64,000 bases of DNA from Argentina anserina (taxonomy: Eukaryota > Streptophyta > Magnoliopsida > Rosales > Rosaceae). This document shows positions 62,401-64,000 of this stretch, in pieces; positions within the stretch are counted from its first letter, which is position 1, and each line of letters starts with the position of its first letter. Below the pieces are notes generated by a model, which saw only the letters and a list, made by a program, of their open reading frames with translations, was not told the origin of the DNA and made no database searches. The DNA lies in contig NC_065875.1 in NCBI RefSeq assembly GCF_933775445.1, positions 20,769,555 through 20,833,554 of the forward strand, in the 5' to 3' direction. The translations under genes and the position numbers were made by a program.

Positions 62401-62418
62401 TGCCGGAGAAGGCGGCAT
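56434..62418 (-). CDS. long Ser/Pro-rich protein, BPP (basic proline-rich) family-like, CaaX-type C-terminus
   Basis: Exons on the minus strand: 62418-62226, 62121-62013, 61189-61069, 60951-60142, 59673-57675, 56888-56434. Sum 3687 nt, 1228 residues, in frame. N-terminus: [15 protein letters not shown], then acidic [45 protein letters not shown] and repeated (R/S)PSPxxRS-(T/S)P stretches ([38 protein letters not shown]) are the conserved core shared with BASIC PROLINE-RICH microtubule-associated proteins. A CFKCGC...CPEC pair at about residues 575-598 may bind zinc. Exon 5 is long, acidic and Ser-rich. The last residues are KCNCTIM, so the end CTIM fits a farnesylation CaaX box. Function in microtubule or cytoskeletal organisation is inferred from the family. 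Confidence 0.85.
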
Positions 62419-63240
62419 CTCTCACCACTTAAAAAAGCTTCGAAAACTCAAAACCGCCGTCCCAATCTCTCCAAATTGAACCAGCAACTCATCATTATAT
62501 ACCCAAATAAAAAAAATAACTTAAGCACCTAATAACAGCTCTGACCGTTTCACCCAAAGAAACCAACACTCTCTCTGCTTCGTCGGCGCCAACTTGCACC
62601 AAACTTAACTCAATTCCAATACAAATGAACTTATAAACAGAGTAGGACCAAGTCAAACAATAGCTGAAAACTTGGAAAATAGAGGCTTAAATCAAACGAA
62701 GATCTTCACCGTCTCCCGAAACCCTAGCTTTCACAAATTGCAGACACCAAAAACCAAAGCGCCACCGTCACAAGCCAAGACCTAACTCCACAGTCCAATT
62801 CAGCTCCAACTAACCACTCCACGCCTCCATTCAACTCCAAACTCCAACCCCGAGATTCACCATTCCCAGAATTACTCACGGTAACGCTCGAATTACCACA
62901 GCCACAGCCACAGCCAAATTTAACAGCTCCACCAAACCTCACAGTGACTGCGATCCCAAAGCCTCTAAGCTTCAACTCCGGAGACGCCAATCGGACGAAT
63001 GCCGCACCGGAGAGTCGGATCTAGGAGCAACTCACTGCTCCATTCGACGGTCGCCGGATCGCGAGGAGGACCAAAACGGCGTCGGATCGGCGGCGAATTT
63101 TCCGGGCATTCAGAGCAGAGAATTGGATTCCGGTGGAATTGAGAGGAAGTTAGAAAACGAAGAGGTTTTGGGGGTTTGTTGCCGTCTAGATTTGCTTCTT
63201 TGTTCCGCTGAAGCAAAGCGAAGCTTTCATTTTTCAGAGC
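62419..63240 (-). promoter_or_regulatory. leader and promoter of the BPP-like gene
   Basis: Minus-strand open stretches at 63216-62965 and 62990-62724 have no domain and no good splice link to the gene. The segment is GC-rich relative to its surroundings and most likely holds the transcription start, leader and perhaps a leader intron. CCACAG repeats lie near 62900. Confidence 0.45.
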
Positions 63241-64000
63241 CGTGAATATTTGCTTTCCTTTTTAGTTTTTTTTTTTCTTGGTGCTCTCTATCTGTCATTT
63301 GCGCTTCTTCTTTTTTCTACGTCTTCTCAGTTTTTACGACGCTGCCACTGAAGTCGTTTTTATGGTAACTGTATGCTACTAGTACTAGTCTACTTCATCC
63401 TCTTGTCTATTTGCTCTAGTCTTGTCTTGTATTTTATGATTTTGATACTGCCTTCTGTTTTTTCTTTTTCTTTTTGTAAATAGGGGGCTAAGGGCATTAT
63501 CCCTCTTAAGTGACTCTACGATCGACTCAAATCGCCTCGCTAGCCAAATGTTACATGAAAATAATTAACGTGTTTCACGGCTCTTGAGGCGTACGTTAAA
63601 AACTTATAAAATTAATTATGTTTTTATGCCGCTGTGAGATATGTTAACTGTGGTTGCGGTTTGCAAGTATAAGAATTGTCATCGGTAACTGATAGCATTT
63701 GCTGAGTACTTAGAAGATGTATTAGAGTGTTTGTAAAAAATGTAATGATGCCTTGTCACATTAGAAATATGTTGGTGCTGAGGCATATGTGTTTGCTTTT
63801 ATGTTGATTAGTAAATTAGTTGATATGTTTCGTTCTTTAAACCTAGAATCATGGTGGATGAGTTTTAATGTACAGATGGGAAGGAATATTTGGTGATATG
63901 ATGGTATTGACTATTGAATGTATTTGATTGAACGAATGATTATCTTACTTCAGGTGCGTTATTTATAGGCGGATTTGGAGCACAGTACTTCTATTATTAG
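63241..64000. other. spacer to the window end
   Basis: AT-rich sequence without a recognised gene or repeat on either strand. Confidence 0.4.

Noticed and set aside
1..64000. CRISPR arrays, bacterial operons, tRNA or rRNA genes
   Set aside because: The window is plant nuclear DNA; no array of spaced repeats and no tRNA- or rRNA-like sequence was seen.

Overview
This is a nuclear chromosome segment from a dicot plant. Genes have many short exons with GT/AG introns, the spacers are AT-rich, and the families are plant-specific (chloroplast-type lipoxygenase, remorin, DUF3537, CDKG, TIR-NBS remnant). The transposons are typical of plants: Ty1/copia, MULE, hAT, solo LTR, LINE. My impression is Rosaceae or a close relative, but nothing in the sequence proves it. 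All exon models were built by hand from reading frame and splice-site continuity. For six complete genes the summed coding length is an exact multiple of three.

Layout. 0-5 kb: the 3' half of a 13-lipoxygenase (+) lies tail-to-tail, 245 bp apart, with a complete 4-coumarate-CoA-ligase-like acyl-CoA ligase (-) that ends in the peroxisomal signal SKL. Both are oxylipin/jasmonate-type enzymes. 5-12 kb: repeat-rich spacer with a solo LTR bounded by a perfect 5-bp target duplication, a second probable LTR, a minisatellite and a MITE. 12-15 kb: a DUF3537 multispan membrane protein (+). 15-20 kb: spacer without a recognisable gene. 20-23 kb: a CDKG-type (PITSLRE-like) kinase (-). 24-26 kb: a remorin (-). 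26-30 kb: spacer. 30-34 kb: an FAD monooxygenase (+) broken by a frameshift. 34-39 kb: a duplicated copy of that gene's 3' flank, separated from the original by a decayed LINE. 39-41 kb: a small DUF212 membrane protein (-). 42-48 kb: a 19-exon RecQ helicase (RECQL5-like, -), with one GC-AG intron. 48-56 kb: a transposon cluster holding a non-autonomous MULE (9-bp TSD), a full-length copia element, a broken TIR-domain resistance gene, a Helitron-like terminus and a hAT element (8-bp TSD). 56-62.4 kb: a long Ser/Pro-rich protein resembling the BPP microtubule-associated family, with a CaaX-like C-terminus (-).

The most unusual object is the copia element at 49262-54112. Where gag should be, its single long reading frame opens with an RNA recognition motif that looks like that of an RSZ/SR splicing factor, joined directly to the copia protease-integrase-RT-RNase H. 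This looks like capture of a host gene by an LTR retrotransposon. Its LTRs are about 98% identical, so the insertion is recent, yet the pol frame has six in-frame stops and no frameshift. The leader is GC-rich and contains a second primer-binding-site motif.
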